From Sulfuritalea sp. (lineage in GTDB: Bacteria; Pseudomonadota; Gammaproteobacteria; Burkholderiales; Rhodocyclaceae), in NCBI GenBank assembly GCA_026399445.1, contig JAPLRA010000200.1, forward strand, positions 1 to 9,037: a DNA stretch of 9,037 bases, read 5' to 3'. Shown here in pieces: positions 1 through 6,152 of this stretch. The notes beneath the pieces were generated by a model, which ran no database searches, was not told the origin of the DNA, and saw only the letters and a program-made list of their open reading frames with translations. How positions within the stretch are numbered: position 1 is the first letter of the stretch; every line of letters starts with the position of its first letter. Position numbers and translations under genes: made by a program.

Positions 1-1
1 C

Positions 2-79
2 GTCACCACCGTGATCCAGGGCGGCGCGTCTTCAGTCACCGCGCTGCACGGCTCGACCGAGGAAGAGCAGTTCCACTAA
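2..79 (+). CDS. aceA: Isocitrate lyase, C-terminal end (partial)
   Basis: Only the last 25 codons lie in the window; the gene begins upstream. The frame ends in TAA and the residues include VIQGGASSVTALHGSTEEE, followed by QFH. As I recall it, E. coli AceA ends with TTIIQGGTSSVTALTGSTEE and SQF, so the match is nearly residue for residue. Isocitrate lyase cleaves isocitrate to glyoxylate and succinate in the cytoplasm, the first step of the glyoxylate shunt. Malate synthase, the second step, lies about 2 kb downstream on the same strand but is separated by a terminator, a hydrolase gene and a lysR gene, so the two are not one simple operon. The call rests on a short but highly characteristic tail. 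Confidence 0.9.
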   Translation, partial: VTTVIQGGASSVTALHGSTEEEQFH

Positions 80-105
80 CCTGTCGAAACTCAGCCTCAT
101 GACTG

Positions 106-136
106 GGCCGCATCGGGAAACCGGTGCGGCCTTTTT
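106..136 (+). terminator. Rho-independent terminator of aceA
   Basis: An 11-bp stem (arms 106-116 and 121-131, one G-T wobble) closes on a GAAA tetraloop and is followed directly by five T residues. It begins 27 nt after the aceA stop codon. This is a textbook intrinsic terminator and separates aceA from the hydrolase gene. Confidence 0.93.
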
Positions 137-305
137 ATGTCCGAGTTCCCTTGGGACGAGGACGGTATCCCCCGGTGGGATATGTCTGCAACAATAGCGG
201 GAGGGGACGACATCCCGGCGATCCGGGCTAAAGTAGAGCGATGCGTTCCACGTTCAAACCCACATCCTGTTCATGACCGCAAGACGCTCCAGGAAAGGCT
301 TGTCC

Positions 306-1124
306 ATGCTCTGGTCGGCACTCCAGATTGTCCTGCTGGTGTATCTGGGCCTCATGGCATTGATCTATTTCAAGCAGTCCTCACTGGTTTTCCTGCCGGA
401 AATGGATCGCAACTACCGCGCCAGTCCGGCCACGATCGGCTTGTCTTTCACGCCACTGAAACTTGCCACGACCGATGGCGAGACCCTGGATGGATGGTTT
501 GTGCCAGCCAAGCCAGAAGTGCGCGGCCTGGTCATTTTCTTCCATGGCAATGCCGGCAACATTGCTCACCGGCTCGACTATCTGCGCATGTTCCATGAGT
601 TGGGACTGGCCACTCTCATCGTTGACTATCGCGGCTACGGTCTCAGCAGCGGAAGTCCGACGGAGCAAGGCACCTATCTGGACGCGGAAGCCATGTGGCG
701 CCACGCCAGGGATGTACTGCGATTCCCGGCGGACCGCATCATCCTTTTTGGCGAATCGCTGGGTGGCGGCGTCGCCGCCCAACTCGCGGCAAACCATCGC
801 CCGGGCGCCGTGGTGCTCGCCTCGACCTTCACCTCCGTGCCCGACTTGGGAGCCGATCTGTACCCCATGCTGCCGATACGACTGCTCGCCCATATTCGTT
901 ATGAAACCCTGGAAAAGCTGCCTCGGATTTCCTGCCCGGTACTTGTGATCCACAGCCGCAATGACGACATCATTCCCTTCGCCCACGGCCGACGATTATT
1001 CGAAAAAGCCAGCCCGCCCAAGCAATTCATCGAACTTGAGGGTGGCCACAATGAAGGCTTCATCTTCGGCAAGGACGAGTGGGTCCGGCAACTCGGCGGA
1101 TTCCTGCAACAGGCCTTGCCTTGA
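306..1124 (+). CDS. Membrane-anchored alpha/beta hydrolase, BEM46/ABHD13-like
   Basis: A 272-residue serine hydrolase. The ATG at 306 is preferred because AGGAAAGG (291-298) lies 7 nt upstream; an in-frame ATG at 273 has no ribosome binding site. Residues 3-22 form a hydrophobic helix that probably anchors the protein in the inner membrane, with no clear signal-peptidase site. The family oxyanion motif HGNAGN is at 80-85, the nucleophile elbow GESLG has Ser151, and the likely acid and base of the triad are Asp220 (SRNDD) and His248 (GGHNEGF). The substrate cannot be read from sequence; this family is annotated broadly as peptidase or esterase-like. It stands alone between the aceA terminator and the convergent lysR gene, whose stop codon is 19 bp away, so no functional link to the glyoxylate shunt is evident. 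Confidence 0.88.
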   Translation: MLWSALQIVLLVYLGLMALIYFKQSSLVFLPEMDRNYRASPATIGLSFTPLKLATTDGETLDGWFVPAKPEVRGLVIFFHGNAGNIAHRLDYLRMFHELGLATLIVDYRGYGLSSGSPTEQGTYLDAEAMWRHARDVLRFPADRIILFGESLGGGVAAQLAANHRPGAVVLASTFTSVPDLGADLYPMLPIRLLAHIRYETLEKLPRISCPVLVIHSRNDDIIPFAHGRRLFEKASPPKQFIELEGGHNEGFIFGKDEWVRQLGGFLQQALP

Positions 1125-1143
1125 CATCGCCAACCGCCCAGCT

Positions 1144-1968
1144 TCAGGTGCCTTCCGACGACGCCCAATAGGCCGGATCGCGCCACGTCGCTTTCAGCAA
1201 ATCGATGAACAGCCTGACCCGCAACGGCAGGTGCCGCCGCTGTGGCACCACGGCATGAATGCCTACCGGTGGCGCCGCGAATTCGTCCAGCACCGTCACC
1301 AATCGCCCTGTCGCTATATCGGCCCCTACTTCCCACAGTGAGCGCCAGGCCAGCCCCTTGCCGGCGAGCGCCCAGTCGTGCAGCACCGCGCCATCGTTGC
1401 ATTCGAAGCTTCCGCTGACCTTGACCACCCGCACTTCGCCCTCCACGCGCAGCGTCCAGCCGCGTTGCTGGCGCAGCGACAGGCAGTTGTGCTCGCCTAG
1501 AAAAGTCGGCGCTGGCGGCACGCCGAATTTCGCGATGTAGTCCGGACTGGCGACAACAACCCGTTGCATCTCTCCCAGCCGGATGCTGATCAGACTCGAA
1601 TCCGCGAGATCGCCGATACGAATTGCGCAATCCACGTTTTCATCGACCAGATCGACGAGCCGGTCGGACAGATCGAGTCGCACGGTAACTTCGGGATTGC
1701 CTTCGATGAACCGGGTCAGCAGTGGCGCCACATGGCGTCGCCCAAAGCCCGCCGGCGCTGAAACCTTCAAATGCCCGCCGGGTCGGATTCCGCCGAGACT
1801 CACCGCGCCTTCCGCGTCCGCCAGTTCACGCAGGATGCGCTGGCAGTCCTCGAGAAAGGCCGCCCCCTCGAAAGTCAGCGAAATCCGCCGCGTGGTGCGC
1901 AACAGCAGCTTGACGCCAAGCCGTTCTTCCAGCGCATCCAGACGCCGGCCGATGATTGCCGGGGTCAC
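1144..1968 (-). CDS. LysR-family regulator with missing start codon
   Basis: A LysR-type transcriptional regulator. The first usable start is the GTG at 1968, giving 274 residues beginning (M)TPAIIGRRLDALEERLG, in the middle of the winged helix-turn-helix. The same frame stays open upstream to position 2052 and encodes the rest of a normal LysR N-terminus (FKQISAFV from 2040 down, then SRGSLSATARAEG), giving about 298 residues from the Phe codon, the usual family length. That upstream part contains no ATG, GTG or TTG and is closed by TGA at 2053-2055. Either a rare start is used (for example ATT at 2029-2031) or the true start has been lost. Downstream the effector-binding domain looks intact, including SAPAGFGRRHVAPLL and the DLSDRLVDL region. 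It faces away from aceB, as a regulator of aceB would, but the space between them is absent. The inducer is unknown. Confidence 0.82.
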   Translation of the reverse strand: MTPAIIGRRLDALEERLGVKLLLRTTRRISLTFEGAAFLEDCQRILRELADAEGAVSLGGIRPGGHLKVSAPAGFGRRHVAPLLTRFIEGNPEVTVRLDLSDRLVDLVDENVDCAIRIGDLADSSLISIRLGEMQRVVVASPDYIAKFGVPPAPTFLGEHNCLSLRQQRGWTLRVEGEVRVVKVSGSFECNDGAVLHDWALAGKGLAWRSLWEVGADIATGRLVTVLDEFAAPPVGIHAVVPQRRHLPLRVRLFIDLLKATWRDPAYWASSEGT

Positions 1969-2054
1969 CCCCTCGGCACGAGCCGTCGCCGAGAGGCTGC
2001 CGCGACTTGCGACGCCAACAAAGGCAGAAATCTGCTTGAACTGAGGAGTCCCTC

Positions 2055-3446
2055 ATGAGCCTGCCCGCCGGTATCCAGATCAACGCCCCCATCACCGCTG
2101 ACTACGCCAGGATCCTTACGCCCGAAGCGATGGCGCTGGTCGCCAAACTGCACCGCGCCTTCGAACCGCGCCGCCAGGAACTACTCAAGGCTCGCGTCGC
2201 ACGCCAGGCGCGCATCGACGCCGGCGAAATGCCCGACTTCCTGCCGGAAACAAAGCACATCCGCGAAGGCGACTGGAAGATCGCCCCGTTGCCGAAGGCC
2301 CTGGAACGCCGTCATACCGAGATCACCGGCCCGGTCGAAGCCAAAATGGTCATAAACGCCTACAACTCCGGGGCGGACTCTTACATGAGCGACTTCGAGG
2401 ATTCCAACAGCCCGAAGGGGGACAACCTGATTCAGGGTCAGATCAACCTCGCCCGCGGCGCCGGCCCCTTCTTCTATCTGCCGAAGATGGAAAGCCACGT
2501 CGAAGCCCGTCTGTGGAACGACATCTTCGTCATGGCGCAAAACGAGATCGGCCTGCCGCAAGGCACGATCAAGGCCACGGTGCTGATCGAAACCATCCTC
2601 GCCACATTCGAGCTCGAGGAGATCCTTTTTGAACTGCGCCAGCACAGCGCCGGTCTCAACGCCGGCCGCTGGGACTACATCTTTTCCTGCATCAAGAAGT
2701 TCAAGCGCAACAAGGATTTCTGTCTTGCCAATCGCGGCGCCATCACCATGGAAGTGCCCTTCATGCGCAGCTATGCGCTGGCGCTGGTCAAGGCCTGCCA
2801 CAAGCGCGGCGCTCCGGCGATGGGTGGCATGAGCGCGCTGATCCCGATCAAGAATGATCCGGTGGCCAACGAGAAGGCACTGGCCGGCATTCGTCACGAC
2901 AAGACGCGCGACGCTAACGACGGCTTCGACGGCGGATGGGTGGCTCACCCGGGGCTGGTGCCGATCGCCGCCGAAGAATTCAAGAAGGTGTTGGGCGAAC
3001 GCCCCAACCAATGGGAAAAGCAGCGCGATGAGAACTTCGGCCCCAAGGACTGGCTCAACTTCCAGCCTGAACAGCCCATCACCGAAGTCGGGGTGCGCAA
3101 CAACATCAACGTCGGCATCCATTACCTCGGCAGTTGGCTCGCCGGCAACGGCTGTGTGCCCATCCATAACCTGATGGAAGATGCCGCCACAGCGGAAATC
3201 AGCCGTTCGCAGGTATGGCAGTGGGTAGTCAGCCCCAAGGGCAAGCTCGATGATGGCCGCAAGGTCACCGCCGACATGGTGCGCGGGATCATTCCCGACG
3301 AACTGGCAAAGGTGAAGGCAACCGTCACCGCCCAGGGCGAAAAGACGGAAACCTACGATCAGGCGGCAAAGATCTTCGAAGAGATGTCGCTGGCCGACAA
3401 TTATCCGGAGTTCCTCACGCTGCCGCTGTACGAGGCGATGGAGTAG
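2055..3446 (+). CDS. aceB: Malate synthase A with internal in-frame deletion
   Basis: Malate synthase A condenses glyoxylate with acetyl-CoA to malate, completing the glyoxylate shunt. The start is supported by GAGGAG (2043-2048) 6 nt before ATG. Family signatures are clear: ITGPVEAKMVINA (90-102), SDFEDSNSP (112-120), LIET with likely metal ligand Glu179, GRWDYIFS with likely metal ligand Asp207, CHKRGAPAMGGM (248-259), and NLMEDAATAEISR with Asp376 corresponding to E. coli Asp447, the proposed acid/base. The protein is only 463 residues against 533 in E. coli. The loss is one block: GQINL (128-132) is joined directly to ARGAGPFFYLPK (133-144). In E. coli about 67 residues lie between these points, including Arg166, the catalytic arginine. 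The tryptophan usual just before (PNWDN in relatives) is also replaced (PKGDN). The enzyme as encoded is probably inactive unless this is an assembly error. A terminator follows. Confidence 0.9.
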   Translation: MSLPAGIQINAPITADYARILTPEAMALVAKLHRAFEPRRQELLKARVARQARIDAGEMPDFLPETKHIREGDWKIAPLPKALERRHTEITGPVEAKMVINAYNSGADSYMSDFEDSNSPKGDNLIQGQINLARGAGPFFYLPKMESHVEARLWNDIFVMAQNEIGLPQGTIKATVLIETILATFELEEILFELRQHSAGLNAGRWDYIFSCIKKFKRNKDFCLANRGAITMEVPFMRSYALALVKACHKRGAPAMGGMSALIPIKNDPVANEKALAGIRHDKTRDANDGFDGGWVAHPGLVPIAAEEFKKVLGERPNQWEKQRDENFGPKDWLNFQPEQPITEVGVRNNINVGIHYLGSWLAGNGCVPIHNLMEDAATAEISRSQVWQWVVSPKGKLDDGRKVTADMVRGIIPDELAKVKATVTAQGEKTETYDQAAKIFEEMSLADNYPEFLTLPLYEAME

Positions 3447-3505
3447 CCCTCCCCGTCCCCAATCCGCCGGCGAAAAGCCGGCTCTGGCGGGACGGCAAGA
3501 ATGGC

Positions 3506-3536
3506 GGCGCAGGGGTATCCCTTGCGCCGTTTTTTG
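3506..3536 (+). terminator. Rho-independent terminator of aceB
   Basis: A 10-bp stem (arms 3506-3515 and 3519-3528, one G-T wobble) with a TAT loop is followed by G and six T residues. A smaller GC hairpin (3466-3471 with 3477-3482, GAAAA loop) without a T-tract lies just upstream. The pair lies 20-90 nt after the aceB stop and isolates it from the cytochrome operon. Confidence 0.9.
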
Positions 3537-3635
3537 TTGCGGAATGCAATTGACCTTCGCCGATCGTCGGGTGCGCGAGAAGCCTCGAATTGATGAGGTC
3601 TAAAAATAGCTCGGTCGATGGGCCAATCACTTTTT

Positions 3636-3666
3636 TTGCTCGACTGCCCCCTGAGGCTGTAATAAT
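3636..3666 (+). promoter_or_regulatory. Possible sigma-70 promoter for the cytochrome operon
   Basis: TTGCTC (3636-3641) and AATAAT (3661-3666, 5 of 6 to the -10 consensus) are separated by 19 nt, slightly longer than ideal. The position, in the AT-rich leader 170 nt before the first gene, is plausible, but the match is modest and other initiation sites cannot be excluded. Confidence 0.25.
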
Positions 3667-3790
3667 CTCCCTACACGCAATAGTGACGCGAGAATGACGT
3701 CGCATTGGAGGAGATAGGTGAGGCATTTGCAGGCATCAGACTATTTTGGATGCCGTTGGTGTTTTGCCATTTCCATTGACTCGAAATCAG

Positions 3791-3816
3791 ACGTGTTGCC
3801 GCAGACGGCAACACGT
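3791..3816 (+). repeat. Perfect 11-bp inverted repeat before the cytochrome start
   Basis: ACGTGTTGCCG (3791-3801) and its exact reverse complement (3806-3816) flank a CAGA loop, ending 19 nt before the ATG of the multihaem cytochrome gene. No T-tract follows, so it is not a normal terminator. It could be a regulator-binding dyad or an mRNA hairpin controlling translation of a gene whose own Shine-Dalgarno is weak. Confidence 0.75.
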
Positions 3817-3835
3817 ACAAATTTGGATTTGACCA

Positions 3836-5503
3836 ATGGCAAACGAAGCTCAAGAAGCCGAATGCAAGGACGGGTTTTTCCAGTGCCTTATGCACCCGCC
3901 GAAGTGCTCGTTGCTGCGCATGATCGTCGTTGGAGTGCTGGGTGGCGTGATCATCTGGGGCGGACTGAATACGGGCATGGAATATACGAACCGCTCGGAT
4001 TTCTGCATGTCCTGCCATGAAATGACGATCCCCTTCGAAGAACTGAAGAAGACCGTGCATTACAAGAACCGCAGCGGCACGACGGTGCAGTGCGCGGACT
4101 GCCACGTCGCCAGCAGCAAGACGCCCACCGATTACATCTTCAAGTCCTTCCAGAAACTGATGGCGGCGCGCGACGTCATCGGCCACATCAAGGGCACCCT
4201 CGACACGCAAGAGAAATATGAGGAACACCGTCTGGTCATGGCCGAGCGCGTCTGGGAGCGCATGAAAGATCGCGACTCCAAGGAATGTCGCAACTGCCAC
4301 GACTTCAAGACCATGGACCCGGCGAAACAGAAAGATCGGTCGGTGACCAAGCACGAAGGCGCCATAGAAGACGGCAAGACCTGTATCGACTGCCACAAGG
4401 GCATCGCGCACAAGGCTGTTCATCTGAAGCAGGACAAGGCGCCAGGACAGCAAGCGGCCGCGCCGGCGCCGGAACCCGCCGCTACTGCCAAATCGGAGGA
4501 GAAGCCGGCCACGCCCGCCGCAGCGCCTGCCGGGGCAGCGGCGGCCACGGCGATGAGCACTGCCGTGAATACCGCGGCAACGGCCGGAATGACTGCTGCA
4601 GCGGTGACTGACCAAGCCAAACCGACGAAGGCGGAGGCCGCAGCCGGCACCGTCACTGCCCTCGACTGGAGCAAGGTACCGTCGCGCCAGATCAAGGTGT
4701 TCTATCCGGGACAAGCGGGCCTGGAGTGGGTGATGAACAAGGCCGACCACTCTTCCGCTACCGACATCATTGAGAAGAAGCGCGCCTGCGCCAAGTGTCA
4801 CGAGGGCGATGCCAACGAGGTCGGCGCCGCGATTGTGGCGGGCAAGCCGGTGGGAGTTTCCAAGACGGTCATGGAGCCGAATCCGCCGGCAGGCAAGGTG
4901 GGATTCATCCCGGTGAGCTTCCAGACGACTCATGACGACAGCAAGGTTTATTTCCGCTTCGAATGGGTACCGCCGAAGAACGGCGACAAGAAGATGGATC
5001 CGAAGAACGAAGTCAAGCTCACCATGATGTTCGACGGCGGCGGTACGGTCGAAGGCAGCGAACAGAACGGCTGCTGGGCAACCTGCCACATTGACCTGCG
5101 CACCATGAAAGAGGCCAAGGACGACAAGAAGACCAAGTACATCAAGGACGCCGATCTCGCCAGCGGCAAGTTCATGGACCTGATTCAGTTCCGTAGCGGC
5201 AAGGGCCAGCACCCGGTCGACGGATGGGTCGACAGCGAGCGCCACATGGATGGCGGCAAGAGCCACCTCAAGGCCGAAGGCAAGAAGGAGGGCAACAAGT
5301 GGGTGGTGACTTTCGAGCGAGCCCTGGCCGGTGGTGGCAAGGGAGACCATGTCATTACCGCCGACAAGGTGTATAACTTCGGCTTCGCGATTCACGAGGA
5401 CTACACCAACGCCCGTTACCATTACGTATCGCTGGGCTACCAGTTTGGTCTGGACAAGCCTAATCCGGGCGTCAAGAACTATATCGACGTACAAAAGCAA
5501 TAA
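3836..5503 (+). CDS. NapC/NirT tetrahaem cytochrome fused to EB_dh-like haem domain
   Basis: A 555-residue membrane-bound multihaem c-type cytochrome. ATG 3836 is the earliest possible start because TGA immediately precedes it in frame; the Shine-Dalgarno is weak. Residues 1-28 are a short cytoplasmic tail with Cys10, Cys17 and Cys24. Residues 29-46 form the membrane helix, followed by the NapC-type GGLNTGMEYTN. The NapC/NirT domain holds four CXXCH motifs at 57-61 (CMSCHEM, with the Met typical of the NrfH/NapC first haem), 86-90, 151-155 and 183-187; HYKNRSG (75-81) and KTCIDCHKGIAH are also family hallmarks. An Ala/Pro-rich linker (about 200-272) leads to a C-terminal domain resembling the haem-binding domain of ethylbenzene dehydrogenase/DMSO-reductase-type gamma subunits (EB_dh), with CAKCH at 318-322 and a CX3CH (CWATCH, 413-418). 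NapC proteins are normally about 200 residues and exchange electrons with the quinone pool. Being first in an operon with fccA and fccB, it may connect sulfide oxidation to the membrane. The C-terminal assignment is from pattern only. Confidence 0.85.
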   Translation: MANEAQEAECKDGFFQCLMHPPKCSLLRMIVVGVLGGVIIWGGLNTGMEYTNRSDFCMSCHEMTIPFEELKKTVHYKNRSGTTVQCADCHVASSKTPTDYIFKSFQKLMAARDVIGHIKGTLDTQEKYEEHRLVMAERVWERMKDRDSKECRNCHDFKTMDPAKQKDRSVTKHEGAIEDGKTCIDCHKGIAHKAVHLKQDKAPGQQAAAPAPEPAATAKSEEKPATPAAAPAGAAAATAMSTAVNTAATAGMTAAAVTDQAKPTKAEAAAGTVTALDWSKVPSRQIKVFYPGQAGLEWVMNKADHSSATDIIEKKRACAKCHEGDANEVGAAIVAGKPVGVSKTVMEPNPPAGKVGFIPVSFQTTHDDSKVYFRFEWVPPKNGDKKMDPKNEVKLTMMFDGGGTVEGSEQNGCWATCHIDLRTMKEAKDDKKTKYIKDADLASGKFMDLIQFRSGKGQHPVDGWVDSERHMDGGKSHLKAEGKKEGNKWVVTFERALAGGGKGDHVITADKVYNFGFAIHEDYTNARYHYVSLGYQFGLDKPNPGVKNYIDVQKQ

Positions 5504-5560
5504 AGCAGCAAACGGGGTTTCAGACGCAGTACTTTCATCAATACCAAGGAGGAGACAAAA

Positions 5561-6139
5561 ATGACGATGAAGTGGAGAGGATGGGTGCTGGCTACCGGCG
5601 CCTTGGCAATATCCGCGTTGGCACAGGCGGCGCCGCCTTCGCCGGCGATGTTGTCCAATGCCTGCGCCGGTTGTCATGGCACCAACGGCGGCAGCTACGG
5701 CCCGACCATGCCGAGTCTGGCCAACCAGTCGAAAGAGGCCATCGAAGTCGCGATGAAGAAGTTCAAGAGCGGCGAACGTTCCGGTTCAATCATGGGCCGT
5801 CTGGCGAAGGGTTACAGCGACGCCGAGATCACCGCCATGGCCGAGTTCTTCTCCAAGCAGAAACTTCATCCCACGACCCAGACGCTGGACAAGGCGAAAA
5901 TTGCCAAGGGCGCCAGCCTGCAGGAAGCCAACTGCGGCCGCTGCCACATCGAGGACGGCAAGGAGGGTAAGGACGACACCCCGGCCATGGCCAGCCAGTG
6001 GCTGCCGTACATGCAGATGCAGATGGCCGACTATCTGTCGGGCAAACGCAAGATGCCGGAAAAAATGAAAGAGAAGGTCGACCCGATGTCCAAGGAAGAC
6101 CTGGACGCTCTCTTGCACTTCTATGCCAGCGTTAAATAA
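5561..6139 (+). CDS. fccA: Flavocytochrome c sulfide dehydrogenase, dihaem cytochrome subunit
   Basis: A 192-residue periplasmic dihaem cytochrome c. The start has a near-ideal ribosome binding site, AAGGAGGAG (5546-5554), 6 nt upstream. A signal peptide spans residues 1-23 (MKWR, a hydrophobic core, then cleavage after AQA). Haem 1 binds CAGCH (35-39) with likely distal Met78 in IMGRLAKGYS; haem 2 binds CGRCH (125-129) with likely distal Met165. The order and motifs (NACAGCHGTNG, FKSGE, IMGRLAKGYS, QWLPYMQ, HFYAS) match Allochromatium vinosum FccA as I recall it, and the length is normal. In that enzyme the cytochrome subunit accepts electrons from the FAD of FccB and hands them to a soluble cytochrome c. 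The gene starts 57 nt after the fusion cytochrome gene and ends 13 nt before fccB, so all three are probably co-transcribed. A general cytochrome c4/c553 role is less likely given the fccB neighbour. Confidence 0.9.
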   Translation: MTMKWRGWVLATGALAISALAQAAPPSPAMLSNACAGCHGTNGGSYGPTMPSLANQSKEAIEVAMKKFKSGERSGSIMGRLAKGYSDAEITAMAEFFSKQKLHPTTQTLDKAKIAKGASLQEANCGRCHIEDGKEGKDDTPAMASQWLPYMQMQMADYLSGKRKMPEKMKEKVDPMSKEDLDALLHFYASVK

Positions 6140-6152
6140 GGGAGAACACAAC

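Larger units (their letters stand above)
3537..3835 (+). other. Non-coding leader of the cytochrome/FCSD operon
   Basis: About 300 nt with no convincing gene. It is visibly more AT-rich than its surroundings (for example TCTAAAAATAGC near 3600 and a run of seven T at 3631-3637), as expected for a promoter region. It contains a weak sigma-70-like pair, a strong but apparently orphan Shine-Dalgarno (GGAGGAG, 3707-3713, before a GTG at 3718), and a perfect 11-bp inverted repeat near the first start codon. An imperfect FNR-like site (TTGAT-N4-TCTAA at 3590-3603) matches only one half of the consensus and is not claimed. Confidence 0.6.

Noticed and set aside
137..305. Open frame beginning right after the aceA terminator, and a small CCCGG/CCGGG hairpin
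   Set aside because: The frame lacks a Shine-Dalgarno, overlaps the hydrolase out of frame and has no domain; the hairpin has a 5-bp stem only.
273..305. Upstream ATG at 273 as the hydrolase start
   Set aside because: No ribosome binding site precedes it, whereas AGGAAAGG is ideally placed for the ATG at 306, which begins the membrane helix directly.
2181..3167. Long minus-strand open frame opposite aceB
   Set aside because: It is antisense to a gene with unmistakable malate synthase motifs and shows no recognisable domain or ribosome binding site.
3590..3603. FNR/Anr-like site TTGAT-N4-TCTAA upstream of the cytochrome operon
   Set aside because: Only the left half-site matches; the right half has 3 of 5 consensus bases, which is common by chance in an AT-rich leader.
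3671..5677. A 668-codon open frame on the minus strand opposite the multihaem cytochrome gene
   Set aside because: It is a by-product of GC-rich codon use in the real genes; it has low-complexity composition, no family motifs, and the plus-strand frame carries multiple CXXCH motifs and a clear domain order.
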